Shown: in pieces, positions 16,787 to 25,720 of the stretch
Numbering within the stretch: the stretch's first letter is position 1
Layout of the letters: each line of letters starts with the position of its first letter
Source: Granulicella sibirica
GTDB lineage: Bacteria > Acidobacteriota > Terriglobia > Terriglobales > Acidobacteriaceae
Assembly (NCBI RefSeq): GCF_004115155.1
Contig: NZ_RDSM01000001.1
Span: forward strand, 744,001-808,000
DNA length: 64,000 bases
Direction of reading: 5' to 3'
Made by a program: the position numbers and the translations under genes
The notes under the pieces: generated by a model
What the model was told of the DNA's origin: nothing
Databases searched by the model: none
Seen by the model: only the letters and a program-made list of their open reading frames with translations

Positions 16787-19063
16787 ATGCGACGTTTTGT
16801 CTTCGTTCTTGTCTTGTGTCTGGTTGGTCATCCTGCCGCGTATGCCACAGTTTTTGGGCAGGTGCAGGGTGTGGTTCACGATACGCAGCACCGGCCTGTG
16901 AGTGGGGCTTCCGTGACGATTCACGCGGCTCACTCAGCCTTTACAACCACAACGTCCACGAATCGTGAGGGTGCGTTCGCGCTGCCTGCAGTGCCTCTTG
17001 GAGATTACCTGGTTACGGTGACGCAAGTCGGGTTTCGCGTGGTGGAGCAGAGTATTACACTCGCTTCCAATACGACCCCGGTGATGCACTTCGAACTGCC
17101 GGTGGGGAGTGTAAGCGAATCGGTTACAGTTTCGACTGACGCGGGTGGGGCGAACATCAACTCGGTGACGCCGACCGCATTGATCGGGCGAGAGGATATC
17201 GCCCAGACGCCGGGGGCGGACAGAACGAACAGCCTGGCAATGATTACGGACTTCGTGCCGGGCGCGTACATGACGCATGACATGCTGCACATGCGTGGGG
17301 GCCACCAGGTAAGCTGGCTTCTCGATGGGGTGCAGATTCCAAACACGAATATCGCGAGCAACCTGGGAGCGCAGATCGATCCAAAGGACATCGACTATGT
17401 CGAGGTGCAGCGAGGGAGCTATACGTCGGACGTGGGGGACAGGACCTATGGGGTCTTCAACGTGGTGCCGCGGACAGGCTTCGAGAGGAACCGGCAGGCT
17501 GAGCTTGTGCTGACGGCAGGCAGCTTTCTCCAGACAAATGACCAACTCAACTTTGGCGATCACACAGAGAAATTCGCATACTATGCGAGCCTGAGTGGAA
17601 ACCGGAGCGACTATGGCTTGTCACCGCCGGTGAGCCAGGTGCATCACGACGCGAGTAACGGATACGGTGCGTTTGGCTCGCTGATTTATAACAAAACGCC
17701 GAAGGACCAGTTCCGGCTGATCGCGCAGATTCGGAATGACACGTTCCAGATTCCATACGACCCGGATCCGAACAGCTTCGAGAATGCGCAGTTCGATTCG
17801 AGCGGGCTTCGCGACAGTCAGCATGAGCGAGATGGTGTTGTCGCGCTCTCATGGCTGCATACGTTCAACTCTTCGACCGTGCTGCAGGTGTCGCCCTTCT
17901 TTCACCACAATCGCGCCGACTACGAGCCGAACGTGAACGATACTCCAGTGGCGACGACATCCGATCGGACGTCGAACTATGGTGGAGCGCAGGCATCGAT
18001 AACAACGGAGATCGCGCGCAATACCCTCCAAGCGGGCTTTTATTCCTTCGGACAGCATGACAGTTATCTCTTTGGCGCAGTTTTCAATGATGGAAGCGGG
18101 AACACGAACTTCTCCCTGCCGGACTCTGCTTCCGGTGGTGTCGTCGAAACGTTTGTTTCGGATAATTACAAGGCGACGAACTGGCTGACACTGATTGCGG
18201 GGTTGAGGCAGACGCATTTCCAGGGGCAGTTCAGCGAGAACGAGGTTGATCCGCGGTTCGGAGTCGCGGTGCGGATACCAAGGCTAAACTGGGTGTTTCG
18301 TGGATTCTACGGACGGTTCTACCAGCCTCCGCCGCTGCTGACGGCGGCTGGGCCGGTGGTGCAGTTTGCCCAGGCGAATAACACGGACTTTCAGCCGCTG
18401 CATGGGGAGCGGGATGAGGAGCATCAGTTCGGTGTGCAGATACCCCTGAAGGGTTGGGTGCTGGATGCGGACACATTCAAGACGCGGGTGAATAACTTTC
18501 TCGACCACTCGAACATTGGGGACTCGAGCATTTATTTTCCAGTGACGGTGGATGGGGCGCTGGTGCGGGCGTGGGAAGTTTCACTGCGTTCCCCAAGGCT
18601 ATGGCGGTTCGGGCAGGCGCATCTTGCTTACTCGAACCAGATCGCCGAGCAGCGTGGCGCGATTACAGGTGGGCTGATCTGCGCGCCGGTGAGTTCGCCG
18701 CAATGCGATGCGGATCCGGGGTACACGCCCGTGGACCATGACCAGAGAAATACGTTGAACGTTGGGTTCAATGCTTCCCTGCCCTGGCGCGCGACGGCTT
18801 CGACGAATGTCTACTATGGCTCGGGGTTTGTGAATGGGAGCCCGGATCCGACGACACCGTATCCGAACGATTATCTGCCGGAGCATACGACGTTCGACTT
18901 AGCCATCGGAAAGAGCTTTGGGGAGAGAACTACGGTTTCTGTCAATGCTTTGAATGTCGGTAATCGGCGGGTGCTGCTGGATAACAGCCTTACCTTTGGC
19001 GGCTTTCACTATAACGATCCGCGAGAGATCTATGGGGAAGTGCGATACCGGTTCCATTACTGA
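16787..19063 (+). CDS. TonB-dependent receptor with N-terminal carboxypeptidase-regulatory-like domain
   Basis: A 758-residue outer-membrane protein with a signal peptide (FVFVLVLCLVGHPAAYA). Residues about 24-105 form a carboxypeptidase-regulatory-like beta domain (GVVHDTQHRPVSGASVTI). A plug domain follows to about 235, containing MTHDMLHMRGGHQVSWLLDG, and then a beta-barrel ending in an aromatic residue (RYRFHY), as outer-membrane assembly requires. It should import a ligand across the outer membrane using TonB energy. The His/Met-rich plug stretch and the Cys/His-rich neighbour hint at a metal ligand, but the HxRGGH core is common among receptors, so this stays open. Confidence 0.9.
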   Translation: MRRFVFVLVLCLVGHPAAYATVFGQVQGVVHDTQHRPVSGASVTIHAAHSAFTTTTSTNREGAFALPAVPLGDYLVTVTQVGFRVVEQSITLASNTTPVMHFELPVGSVSESVTVSTDAGGANINSVTPTALIGREDIAQTPGADRTNSLAMITDFVPGAYMTHDMLHMRGGHQVSWLLDGVQIPNTNIASNLGAQIDPKDIDYVEVQRGSYTSDVGDRTYGVFNVVPRTGFERNRQAELVLTAGSFLQTNDQLNFGDHTEKFAYYASLSGNRSDYGLSPPVSQVHHDASNGYGAFGSLIYNKTPKDQFRLIAQIRNDTFQIPYDPDPNSFENAQFDSSGLRDSQHERDGVVALSWLHTFNSSTVLQVSPFFHHNRADYEPNVNDTPVATTSDRTSNYGGAQASITTEIARNTLQAGFYSFGQHDSYLFGAVFNDGSGNTNFSLPDSASGGVVETFVSDNYKATNWLTLIAGLRQTHFQGQFSENEVDPRFGVAVRIPRLNWVFRGFYGRFYQPPPLLTAAGPVVQFAQANNTDFQPLHGERDEEHQFGVQIPLKGWVLDADTFKTRVNNFLDHSNIGDSSIYFPVTVDGALVRAWEVSLRSPRLWRFGQAHLAYSNQIAEQRGAITGGLICAPVSSPQCDADPGYTPVDHDQRNTLNVGFNASLPWRATASTNVYYGSGFVNGSPDPTTPYPNDYLPEHTTFDLAIGKSFGERTTVSVNALNVGNRRVLLDNSLTFGGFHYNDPREIYGEVRYRFHY

Positions 19064-19075
19064 CGGTTCGGACGC

Positions 19076-19106
19076 AGAAGAGGCTTCCAGGTGGGAGCCT
19101 CTTCTT
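19076..19106. terminator. bidirectional intrinsic terminator between convergent genes
   Basis: AGAAGAGGCT at 19076-19085 pairs perfectly with AGCCTCTTCT at 19096-19105, extended inwards by TCC/GGG-type pairing, and is followed by CTTGTT on the plus strand. It ends the TonB receptor transcript and, from the other strand, lies 17 bp beyond the efp stop codon. Confidence 0.8.
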
Positions 19107-19122
19107 GTTACCTATTCGTAGC

Positions 19123-19698
19123 TTATGCCCTGCTCTGGAACTCGCGGGTTTCTGTAGAGACTCTTACCTTTTCGCCTTCCTTGATGAACAGGGGAACGCG
19201 GATCTCCATGCCGGTTTCAAGGGTGGCGGGCTTGGTGACGCTGCCGCTTGAGGTGTCGCCGCGAACGCCGGGTTCGGTGTACTTGACATCCAGGTCGACG
19301 AAGATGGGGAGTTGCAGGCCGATGGGGTTGCCGTTGAACTTGTGGAGCTGGATGATGGCACCTTCAAGGAGGAAGTCGAGCGCTGTGCCCATCATGCCGG
19401 AGTCGAGGGTAAGAGTTTCGAAGCTCTCCTGATCTAGGAAGTGCGATCCGTCGTTGTCGCTGTAGAGGTAGGATGCGGGGACGAGGACGAGGTCGGGCTC
19501 CTTGAACTTGTCGTTGGCCTTGAAGGTCTTTTCGAAGACGGCGCTGGTGAGGAGGTTGCGCATCTTGAGGCGAACCAGGGTTTGGCCGCCTCGCGCGGTG
19601 GGCGAGCTGACCTCGGCCTCGAGGCAGGAGTAGGGGATGTTTTCAAGCTCGAATAAACTCTTGCGCTTGACGTCGATTGCATCGATCAGTGCGGCCAT
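19123..19698 (-). CDS. elongation factor P, EfpL/YeiP-like variant
   Basis: A 191-residue protein with the three beta-barrel layout of EF-P: KOW-like N-terminal part, central domain (LVLVPASYLYSDNDG) and C-terminal GDTSSGSVTKPATLETGMEI ending in EGEKVRVSTETREF. EF-P binds between the P and E sites and relieves ribosome stalling on proline runs. The domain I loop tip reads SPTARGGQT with Arg36 where classical EF-P has a modified Lys in PGKG; this matches the SPTARG loop of YeiP/EfpL. So no lysyl or rhamnosyl modification would be expected from a Lys34-type route. It is monocistronic and divergent from the Oar-like receptor. Confidence 0.9.
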   Translation of the reverse strand: MAALIDAIDVKRKSLFELENIPYSCLEAEVSSPTARGGQTLVRLKMRNLLTSAVFEKTFKANDKFKEPDLVLVPASYLYSDNDGSHFLDQESFETLTLDSGMMGTALDFLLEGAIIQLHKFNGNPIGLQLPIFVDLDVKYTEPGVRGDTSSGSVTKPATLETGMEIRVPLFIKEGEKVRVSTETREFQSRA

Positions 19699-19907
19699 GA
19701 AGTCCTCATACGGCGCGTTCGTGCTGGGGCGAACGGATACCGGTTATCTGTTTATCAAGTATAAGGTTTGGCCGGGCGGCAATCGAGGGCTCGTTCTCCC
19801 TAAGCCAACCAAAAGGTTGAGGTGCAAGCCGTCACAAGTGTGGGCGACAGCCCCGAGCGCGAACTCTATCGTTCCTCTGTCACCGAAATTGAGTTTACGA
19901 GGTAGCG

Positions 19908-22900
19908 ATGCGATTCGCGGCAGGCCGGTTTGCGCCGGGCGTTCTGATGATGTTGGTATTTTCTTTTGTTTTCTTGAACAGGAATTCGTTTGGCCAGGCG
20001 CCGACGGGCACGATTGAAGGGAATGTCACGGACCGGACGGGGCTCGTGCTGGCAGCAGCGCACCTGACCCTGACGGAGAAGACGACCGGGCTGCGTCGTG
20101 AGACGGACCTCGAGAGGAGCGGACGGTTTCAGTTCGTCGCGCTACCGATTGGTGAGTATGCGTTGAGGGTGGAATCTGCGAATCTCGCACCGTTTATCGA
20201 GGAGCCCATTCGTCTGAACGTCGGCGACACGATTCGCGTGGATGCGAAGCTGGTGCCGGCAACGCTGGTGCAGAGCGTTGTGGTGCAGAGCGGGGCGGAT
20301 AACATCGATCTGGCGACGAACACGCTGGGCAAGACAGTGACCGCGCGGGAGATCGTCGACCTGCCCTTGAACGGGCGGAACTTTGCGCAACTCGGATTAC
20401 TGCAGAGCGGCGTGGCGCCGATCAACGCGGGGCTGCTACAGGAAGGCGGATCGCTGCGCGCGGGTCAGTCTTACGTGGTGAATGGACAGAGACCGGAGGC
20501 GAATAACTTCATCCTCGATGGAGCGCAGAATGTCGATCGCATGGATGGTGGGTTTGCGCTGAAGATACCGATCGATGCGCTTGCGGAGTTTCGTATTCTG
20601 ACAGCTACGGCCTCTCCAGAGTATGGGGGCAACATTGGGTCGGTAACAACGATCGTTACGAAGAGCGGGACGTCGCGCTTTCATGGGACGGCGTATGAGT
20701 TCTTTCGCAACGACATCTTTGACACGCGGAACTACTTCTCAGCGGGCGTCGAACCGTTAAAGCAGAATCAGTTCGGTGTGACAGTGGGTGGCCCGGCACT
20801 TGGGAAGAAGCTGTTCTTCTTCAGCTACTACGAGGGGCTCAGGAATCGCGCGGGAATCACGACGTCGGCTACAGTGCCCACGGCCGCGCAGCAGGCTGGG
20901 GACTTTTCTGGTAACAGCACTCCTCTGCTGAACATTGCAGCGGGCGGAACGCCGTTTCCGGGTGGCAAGTTGCCTGCAGGCGCGTTGAGCCAGGTGGGAT
21001 TGAACGTGGCTAAGTTGTACTACGTGGGCAACACAGCACCTTCGATCTATACGAGCACGCTGGTGGGCACCAATAACTATGATCAGACGGGATTGCGGCT
21101 TGACCTGCGGCATACGGATACGGATTCTTACTTCCTGCGGTATTCGTACTTCACGGGCTTGAATCTGAATCCGATCTCGGTGAGAGGTTCGGACCTGCCA
21201 GGATTTCCTACGCGAGATGATTTCTCTGTGCACTCGGCGGTGATCGGGAACACGCACTTGTTTGGCGCGCACGTGAGTAACAACGTGCAGACCTCTTTCT
21301 TCCGTTATGGCTTCCTCTTCGATCAGAGGTTGAACAGGAATGGGCCCCGGACGTTGGGCTTCAACTATGATTCCGCATCGGCGATCGGGCAGGGTCCGCC
21401 GTTCTTCAACCTCAGCGGATACTCGCCGGTGGGCGGCGCGATTACCGGGCCAAGGACTTCGGTGCAGAATACTTACGAGGTCTCCGATACCCTTTCGATC
21501 TCGCGTGGAGCGCACCTGGTACGGGTGGGCGGGGACTTCGTGCGAGACCAGTTCAACCTGTTTCAATCGATCGCCCCAAACGGGTTCTTCGTGTTCGCAT
21601 CTTCGTTCCCAACCAACGATGCATTTGCCAATCTGCTGCTTGGAGTTCCCGTACTCTTTTACCAGGGACTGGGCTCGTTTGATCGCGGGGTAAGGCACTG
21701 GGGGCTGTCGGGCTTTGCTACAGATGAGTGGCGGGTCAACTCGCGGCTTACGGTGAATGCGGGACTCCGCTACGAGATCATCAACCCGAATACAGAGATT
21801 CATGACCGGCTAAACGCTTTCATTCCGGGGCAGCAATCGACGACACACCCGGATGCTCCGGTAGGGCTTCTGTTTCCCGGCGATGCCGGGATTAGCAGGG
21901 GTATCGCGCATCGCTACTACAAGGGCTTCGGGCCGCGCGTAGGGTTTGCGTGGGATCCATATGGGACGGGTAAGACATCGGTGCGCGCCGCTTACGGAAT
22001 CTTCTATGACCCGTTCTCGAATGGATCGAACGTGACGGCGCAGGCGCCAGTATCTTCGCTTCCCTTTGCGCAGTTCGTGGAGATATCGGGGCAGGTAAAC
22101 TTCACCGCTCCCTATACGGGCCGCACAGTTCCGACGGCGAATACCTATACGCAGCCCGCGACAGCCTTCGTGATGGATCCGAAGTCGGTGCCTTCCAATG
22201 CGCAGGACTGGGACTTTGGCGTGCAGCAGGAGTTAGGTGCTGCGTTTGTGCTTGAGGCTCGATATGTCGGGACAAAGGGCACGCACCTTCCACGGAATAT
22301 CGAAGCGAACCCAGCGGTCTATGGACCGGGGGCGACGTCCTCCAATGCGGATCGGAGGAGAGAGTATGCGAACTGCCGGCCGAACAACGGGCCGTGCGAC
22401 TTTGCGACTGTCGGCGAACTGACTTACGGGCAGAACTCGACTTATCACGCGGCACAGATTTCGCTGTCGCGGAACTTCAAGCATGGCTTAGGGATCAACG
22501 CGTCCTACTGGTGGTCGAAGACCCTGGACTACCTCTCGTCGATGAACTTGCAGGGAGCTTCGGCAAAGGCTCTGAGTGGTGAGAATGATTTAGCGCAGAA
22601 TCCCTTCGACCTGAAGGCGGAGCATGGGCCATCGCTCTTCGATGCGCGCAACCGGTTCGTGGCAAGCGCTATCTACGAGTTACCGTTCGCGGCACATAGG
22701 ACCGGGGTAAGTAAGATCCTGCTGGATGGATGGCAGTTGAATACGATTGCCACGGCAAACAGCGCCACGCCGTTCACGGTGTATGACAGCACGAATGTGT
22801 CTCTACAGGCGAGCTCGCCGCCAATCTCGGGATACTTTGCCAGCCGCCCAAACCGGATCGGCGACGCTACAAAGGGGCCGCATACGGTCAACCAATGGAT

Positions 22901-23192
22901 CAGCACTTCGGACTTCCAGAGGCTCAACCCGGCGACGCAGGCCGGACAGTTCGGGAACTCGGGACGAAACGTTGCACGCGGGCCGGGCTTCATCAACGTC
23001 GACGCATCCGCGGTGAAGAACTTTCCGCTGCATGAAGCGACCTATCTCCAATTCCGGGCGGAGATGTTCAACATTGCGAACCATGCGAACTTTGGTGTTC
23101 CAGTCGCCGATCTTGCTTCGCCTAACTTCGGGCGCATTTTGCAATCGGGATCGCCACGCCTTACTCAATTTGCCGCGAAGATTATTTTCTGA
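19908..23192 (+). CDS. Oar-like TonB-dependent outer-membrane receptor
   Basis: A 1094-residue protein with GAGGTAGCG before the ATG and a signal peptide (LMMLVFSFVFLNRNSFG). Residues 30-115 form the carboxypeptidase-regulatory-like domain (TGTIEGNVTDRTG). The plug includes DLPLNGRNFAQL and GQRPEANNFILDGA, hallmarks of the large Oar-like receptors abundant in acidobacteria; the remaining 800 residues are beta-barrel, ending AAKIIF. It is the first gene of an apparent four-gene operon: an MFS transporter begins 8 bp after its stop and two AhpD-like genes follow. The ligand is unknown; the operon suggests a small carboxylate or aromatic-type compound moved first across the outer and then the inner membrane. 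Confidence 0.9.
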   Translation: MRFAAGRFAPGVLMMLVFSFVFLNRNSFGQAPTGTIEGNVTDRTGLVLAAAHLTLTEKTTGLRRETDLERSGRFQFVALPIGEYALRVESANLAPFIEEPIRLNVGDTIRVDAKLVPATLVQSVVVQSGADNIDLATNTLGKTVTAREIVDLPLNGRNFAQLGLLQSGVAPINAGLLQEGGSLRAGQSYVVNGQRPEANNFILDGAQNVDRMDGGFALKIPIDALAEFRILTATASPEYGGNIGSVTTIVTKSGTSRFHGTAYEFFRNDIFDTRNYFSAGVEPLKQNQFGVTVGGPALGKKLFFFSYYEGLRNRAGITTSATVPTAAQQAGDFSGNSTPLLNIAAGGTPFPGGKLPAGALSQVGLNVAKLYYVGNTAPSIYTSTLVGTNNYDQTGLRLDLRHTDTDSYFLRYSYFTGLNLNPISVRGSDLPGFPTRDDFSVHSAVIGNTHLFGAHVSNNVQTSFFRYGFLFDQRLNRNGPRTLGFNYDSASAIGQGPPFFNLSGYSPVGGAITGPRTSVQNTYEVSDTLSISRGAHLVRVGGDFVRDQFNLFQSIAPNGFFVFASSFPTNDAFANLLLGVPVLFYQGLGSFDRGVRHWGLSGFATDEWRVNSRLTVNAGLRYEIINPNTEIHDRLNAFIPGQQSTTHPDAPVGLLFPGDAGISRGIAHRYYKGFGPRVGFAWDPYGTGKTSVRAAYGIFYDPFSNGSNVTAQAPVSSLPFAQFVEISGQVNFTAPYTGRTVPTANTYTQPATAFVMDPKSVPSNAQDWDFGVQQELGAAFVLEARYVGTKGTHLPRNIEANPAVYGPGATSSNADRRREYANCRPNNGPCDFATVGELTYGQNSTYHAAQISLSRNFKHGLGINASYWWSKTLDYLSSMNLQGASAKALSGENDLAQNPFDLKAEHGPSLFDARNRFVASAIYELPFAAHRTGVSKILLDGWQLNTIATANSATPFTVYDSTNVSLQASSPPISGYFASRPNRIGDATKGPHTVNQWISTSDFQRLNPATQAGQFGNSGRNVARGPGFINVDASAVKNFPLHEATYLQFRAEMFNIANHANFGVPVADLASPNFGRILQSGSPRLTQFAAKIIF

Positions 23193-23200
23193 GGAGCGTT

Positions 23201-24523
23201 ATGCCAACTAATGCGATGCTTGCTGGTGCAGCGATTCCTAAGGGGGATCTGTCCGTGGGTGAGACCATACAGTCGGAGAATAAGCTTTCCTACTCGGGAT
23301 GGAAGGTGACGCTGGCAGCTTTTGTGGGCGTCATGGTGAGCTTCGCGGCCATCATTCCGTTCACGTTCAGCCTGTTCCTCGCACCGCTGCAGGGAACGTT
23401 CGGATGGAGGCGGGAGGCGATCTCGCGGGCGTTCGCGATTACGGCGCTCACAGTCGCGGCCTGTTCGCCGACGATCGGCTCGCTGCTGGATCGGCTTCCG
23501 CCACGGCGGATCATCCTGCCTTCGATCATTGTGTTCGCTTGCGGGGTAGCTTCGCTTTCCCTGCTTCGAGGGAACATCGCCCAGTTCTATGCGACGTATC
23601 TTCTAATCGGTGTTGTGGGCAATGGAACAGCGCAGCTTGCGTACTCGCGTGCAGTGCTGACTTGGTTCGAGCAGAGGCGCGGGCTTGCGCTGGCGGTGGT
23701 TCTGACGGGAAGTGGGACGGGGTCGATCGTGATGCCGCTCATTGCGCAGCATATGATCACGACGCACGGATGGCGGGCTTCTTATTCGACGCTTGGGGTG
23801 ATTGCTCTGCTCGGCTTTCCGCTGACGGCTCTGCTGGTTCGTAACAGGCCGGTGCCTGAAGTGATCGCGAAGCGGGGCGCAGTGACGGTGAAGATCAGCG
23901 GCGTGCTGAAGACGCGGGTGTTCTGGTTGATCGCGGTGCCGGTGATGCTTGCGGCACTTAGTCTCAATGGAGCGATCGCTCACCTGGGGGCGCTGCTTAC
24001 CGGACGCGCCATTACGCCTGCGAGTGCGGCGCTTGCGCTTTCTATGCTCGGCGTATCTGGGATCATCGGCCGATTGATTACGGGTCATATGCTGGACCGC
24101 GTGTTCGCACCAACGGTATCGCTCGTGGTGCTCCTGATCGCGACGGCTGGAATCGTCGTGATCGCCTACGCGACGACGGCGAGCATGGGAGTTCTCGGGG
24201 CGTTTCTGCTTGGCTTCGGATCGGGGAGCGAGGCGGATGTTGTTCCCTATCTCATCGCGAAGTACTTTGGCCGGGCGAGGTTCTCGACTCTCTATGGGCT
24301 AAGCTGGACGGCCTATGCGGTCGGGGGAGCGACCGGACCCGTGATGATGGGGCATGCGTTTGACAAGGCGGGAACTTATCTTTCGTCGAGCGTACTTCTA
24401 TTGGCCGCTCCGCTTGTGGTCGCGGCACTTTTCCAACTCTTACTCCCCGCTTACCCAAGCCTGGATATAGCAATGTATGACGCGGGTCCGGTGCTTGAGC
24501 CCGCGATTGAGAATGCTTTATAA
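23201..24523 (+). CDS. MFS transporter (oxalate/formate or monocarboxylate-type)
   Basis: A 440-residue integral membrane protein with about twelve TM helices. AGGAG overlaps the preceding stop codon, and the start is eight bases past it. The loop motif SLLDRLPPRR after TM2 and the G-rich fourth and fifth helices (VVLTGSGTGSIVMPLIAQ) fit the monocarboxylate/oxalate-formate antiporter branch, with GFGSGSEADVVPYLIAKYFG in the second half as in that branch. It should carry a small organic acid across the inner membrane. Position in the operon pairs it with the outer-membrane receptor upstream and the two AhpD-like enzymes downstream. Confidence 0.88.
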   Translation: MPTNAMLAGAAIPKGDLSVGETIQSENKLSYSGWKVTLAAFVGVMVSFAAIIPFTFSLFLAPLQGTFGWRREAISRAFAITALTVAACSPTIGSLLDRLPPRRIILPSIIVFACGVASLSLLRGNIAQFYATYLLIGVVGNGTAQLAYSRAVLTWFEQRRGLALAVVLTGSGTGSIVMPLIAQHMITTHGWRASYSTLGVIALLGFPLTALLVRNRPVPEVIAKRGAVTVKISGVLKTRVFWLIAVPVMLAALSLNGAIAHLGALLTGRAITPASAALALSMLGVSGIIGRLITGHMLDRVFAPTVSLVVLLIATAGIVVIAYATTASMGVLGAFLLGFGSGSEADVVPYLIAKYFGRARFSTLYGLSWTAYAVGGATGPVMMGHAFDKAGTYLSSSVLLLAAPLVVAALFQLLLPAYPSLDIAMYDAGPVLEPAIENAL

Positions 24524-24544
24524 CCTCGTTCTATAGGAGATACC

Positions 24545-25126
24545 GTGCCACACATTGCCCTGCCCAACCTGCCCGGAATTCGCGGTCCCATGGCCTTTCG
24601 GCCGGAGACGTCGAAGCCCTTGAATGAGCTCGTCGAAGTTCTTCTGCGTCATCCGAACTCCCTGACACCCGGCGAGCGCGAGTTGATCGCGACCTATGTT
24701 TCTTCGCAAAACAATTGTCATTACTGCCAGTCCATCCATGGCGCGATTGCCGCCGCGCATCTTGGTGGCGACGAAGAGTTAGTGCAGTGCGTGAAGGACG
24801 ACTTCCATGCGGCGGATGTCTCGCCGAAGATGAAGGCATTGCTGAATATCGCTGGTAAGGTGCAGCAGGATGGGAAGAATGTAACTCCCGAAGATGTGGC
24901 GGCTGCGCGCGCAGAGGGCGCAACGGATCTTGAGATCCATGACACCGTGCTGATCGCGGCGGCGTTCTGCATGTACAACCGCTATGTCGATGGGCTGGCT
25001 ACTGTGCAGCCGCAGGATCCCTCGCTTTATCGCGAACGCGGCAAGATGGTTGCGAGAGATGGCTATGTTGCAGCAAATTTGACCAACGTCGCTTCCGCGC
25101 CTGCCCCCGAACTGGTTGCGAGGTAA
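24545..25126 (+). CDS. carboxymuconolactone decarboxylase/AhpD-like peroxidase-related protein, copy 1
   Basis: A 193-residue protein with GTG start and AGGAG upstream. It is all-helical, with the AhpD-type active site NCHYCQSIHGA: Cys58, Cys61 and His65. The C-terminal part includes LEIHDTVLIAAAFCMYNRYVDG, as in peroxidase-related enzymes of this superfamily. Such proteins reduce peroxides or act as decarboxylases; the intact Cys pair favours redox chemistry. It is closely followed by a paralogue and belongs to the receptor/MFS operon. Direct substrate evidence is lacking. Confidence 0.85.
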   Translation: MPHIALPNLPGIRGPMAFRPETSKPLNELVEVLLRHPNSLTPGERELIATYVSSQNNCHYCQSIHGAIAAAHLGGDEELVQCVKDDFHAADVSPKMKALLNIAGKVQQDGKNVTPEDVAAARAEGATDLEIHDTVLIAAAFCMYNRYVDGLATVQPQDPSLYRERGKMVARDGYVAANLTNVASAPAPELVAR

Positions 25127-25127
25127 C

Positions 25128-25688
25128 ATGGCCCACATTGGATTGAATGCCGAAATTCCTGGGATTGGGGCCGCATTCGCCTTTCGTCCCGAGACCGCAA
25201 AGCCCATGCGTGAGCTTGCCCATATCCTCTTGTTCGAGCCTGGACCGGATGCCAGCCTGAGCTCGCGGGATCGTGAGCTGATCGCGAGCTATGTTTCTTC
25301 GCGCAACACGTGCTTCTTCTGCCAGACAAGCCATGGGGCCGCTGCTTCAAGCCATGTTGGAGGAAGCCCCGAGCTCACAGCTTCGGTCTGCGCCAGCCCA
25401 GCGACGGCCGATATCTCGGACAAGCTCAAGGCGCTACTCATCATCGCAGCGCATGTGCAGGGTGATGCGAAGTCCGTCACTTCCGAGCACATTGAAGCGG
25501 CTCGCGAGCAGGGGGCAACGGATCTCGAGATCCATGACACGGTGCTGATTGCGGCGGCGTTTTGCATGTACAACCGCTATGTCGACGGGCTGGCGACGTG
25601 GCAACCGCGCAACGAAGAGATGTACCGGGCGATGGGTAAAAGGCTTGCCGAGCACGGTTATAAGCAGAGCAGCGGCGTGCGAAGCTAG
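25128..25688 (+). CDS. carboxymuconolactone decarboxylase/AhpD-like peroxidase-related protein, copy 2
   Basis: A 186-residue paralogue of the preceding gene. ATG 25128 follows the previous stop TAA by one base, with GAGGT just upstream; an earlier in-frame ATG would overlap the first copy. The active site reads TCFFCQTSHGA (Cys62, Cys65, His69). The two proteins align along their length and are nearly identical in the LEIHDTVLIAAAFCMYNRYV block. They may form a heteromer or act on two related substrates. This is the last gene of the operon, ending in a perfect hairpin shared with the convergent gene. Confidence 0.85.
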   Translation: MAHIGLNAEIPGIGAAFAFRPETAKPMRELAHILLFEPGPDASLSSRDRELIASYVSSRNTCFFCQTSHGAAASSHVGGSPELTASVCASPATADISDKLKALLIIAAHVQGDAKSVTSEHIEAAREQGATDLEIHDTVLIAAAFCMYNRYVDGLATWQPRNEEMYRAMGKRLAEHGYKQSSGVRS

Positions 25689-25693
25689 ACGGG

Positions 25694-25720
25694 CTTGTGG
25701 GCTTACTGTAAGCCCACAAG
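25694..25720. terminator. perfect 12-bp hairpin shared by convergent genes
   Basis: CTTGTGGGCTTA at 25694-25705 pairs without mismatch to TAAGCCCACAAG at 25709-25720 around a CTG loop. It lies 6 bp after the AhpD-like stop codon and, on the minus strand, encodes the last residues and stop codon of the large unknown protein. No long T-tract is seen on either side, yet the stem strength and position make termination likely. Confidence 0.65.
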
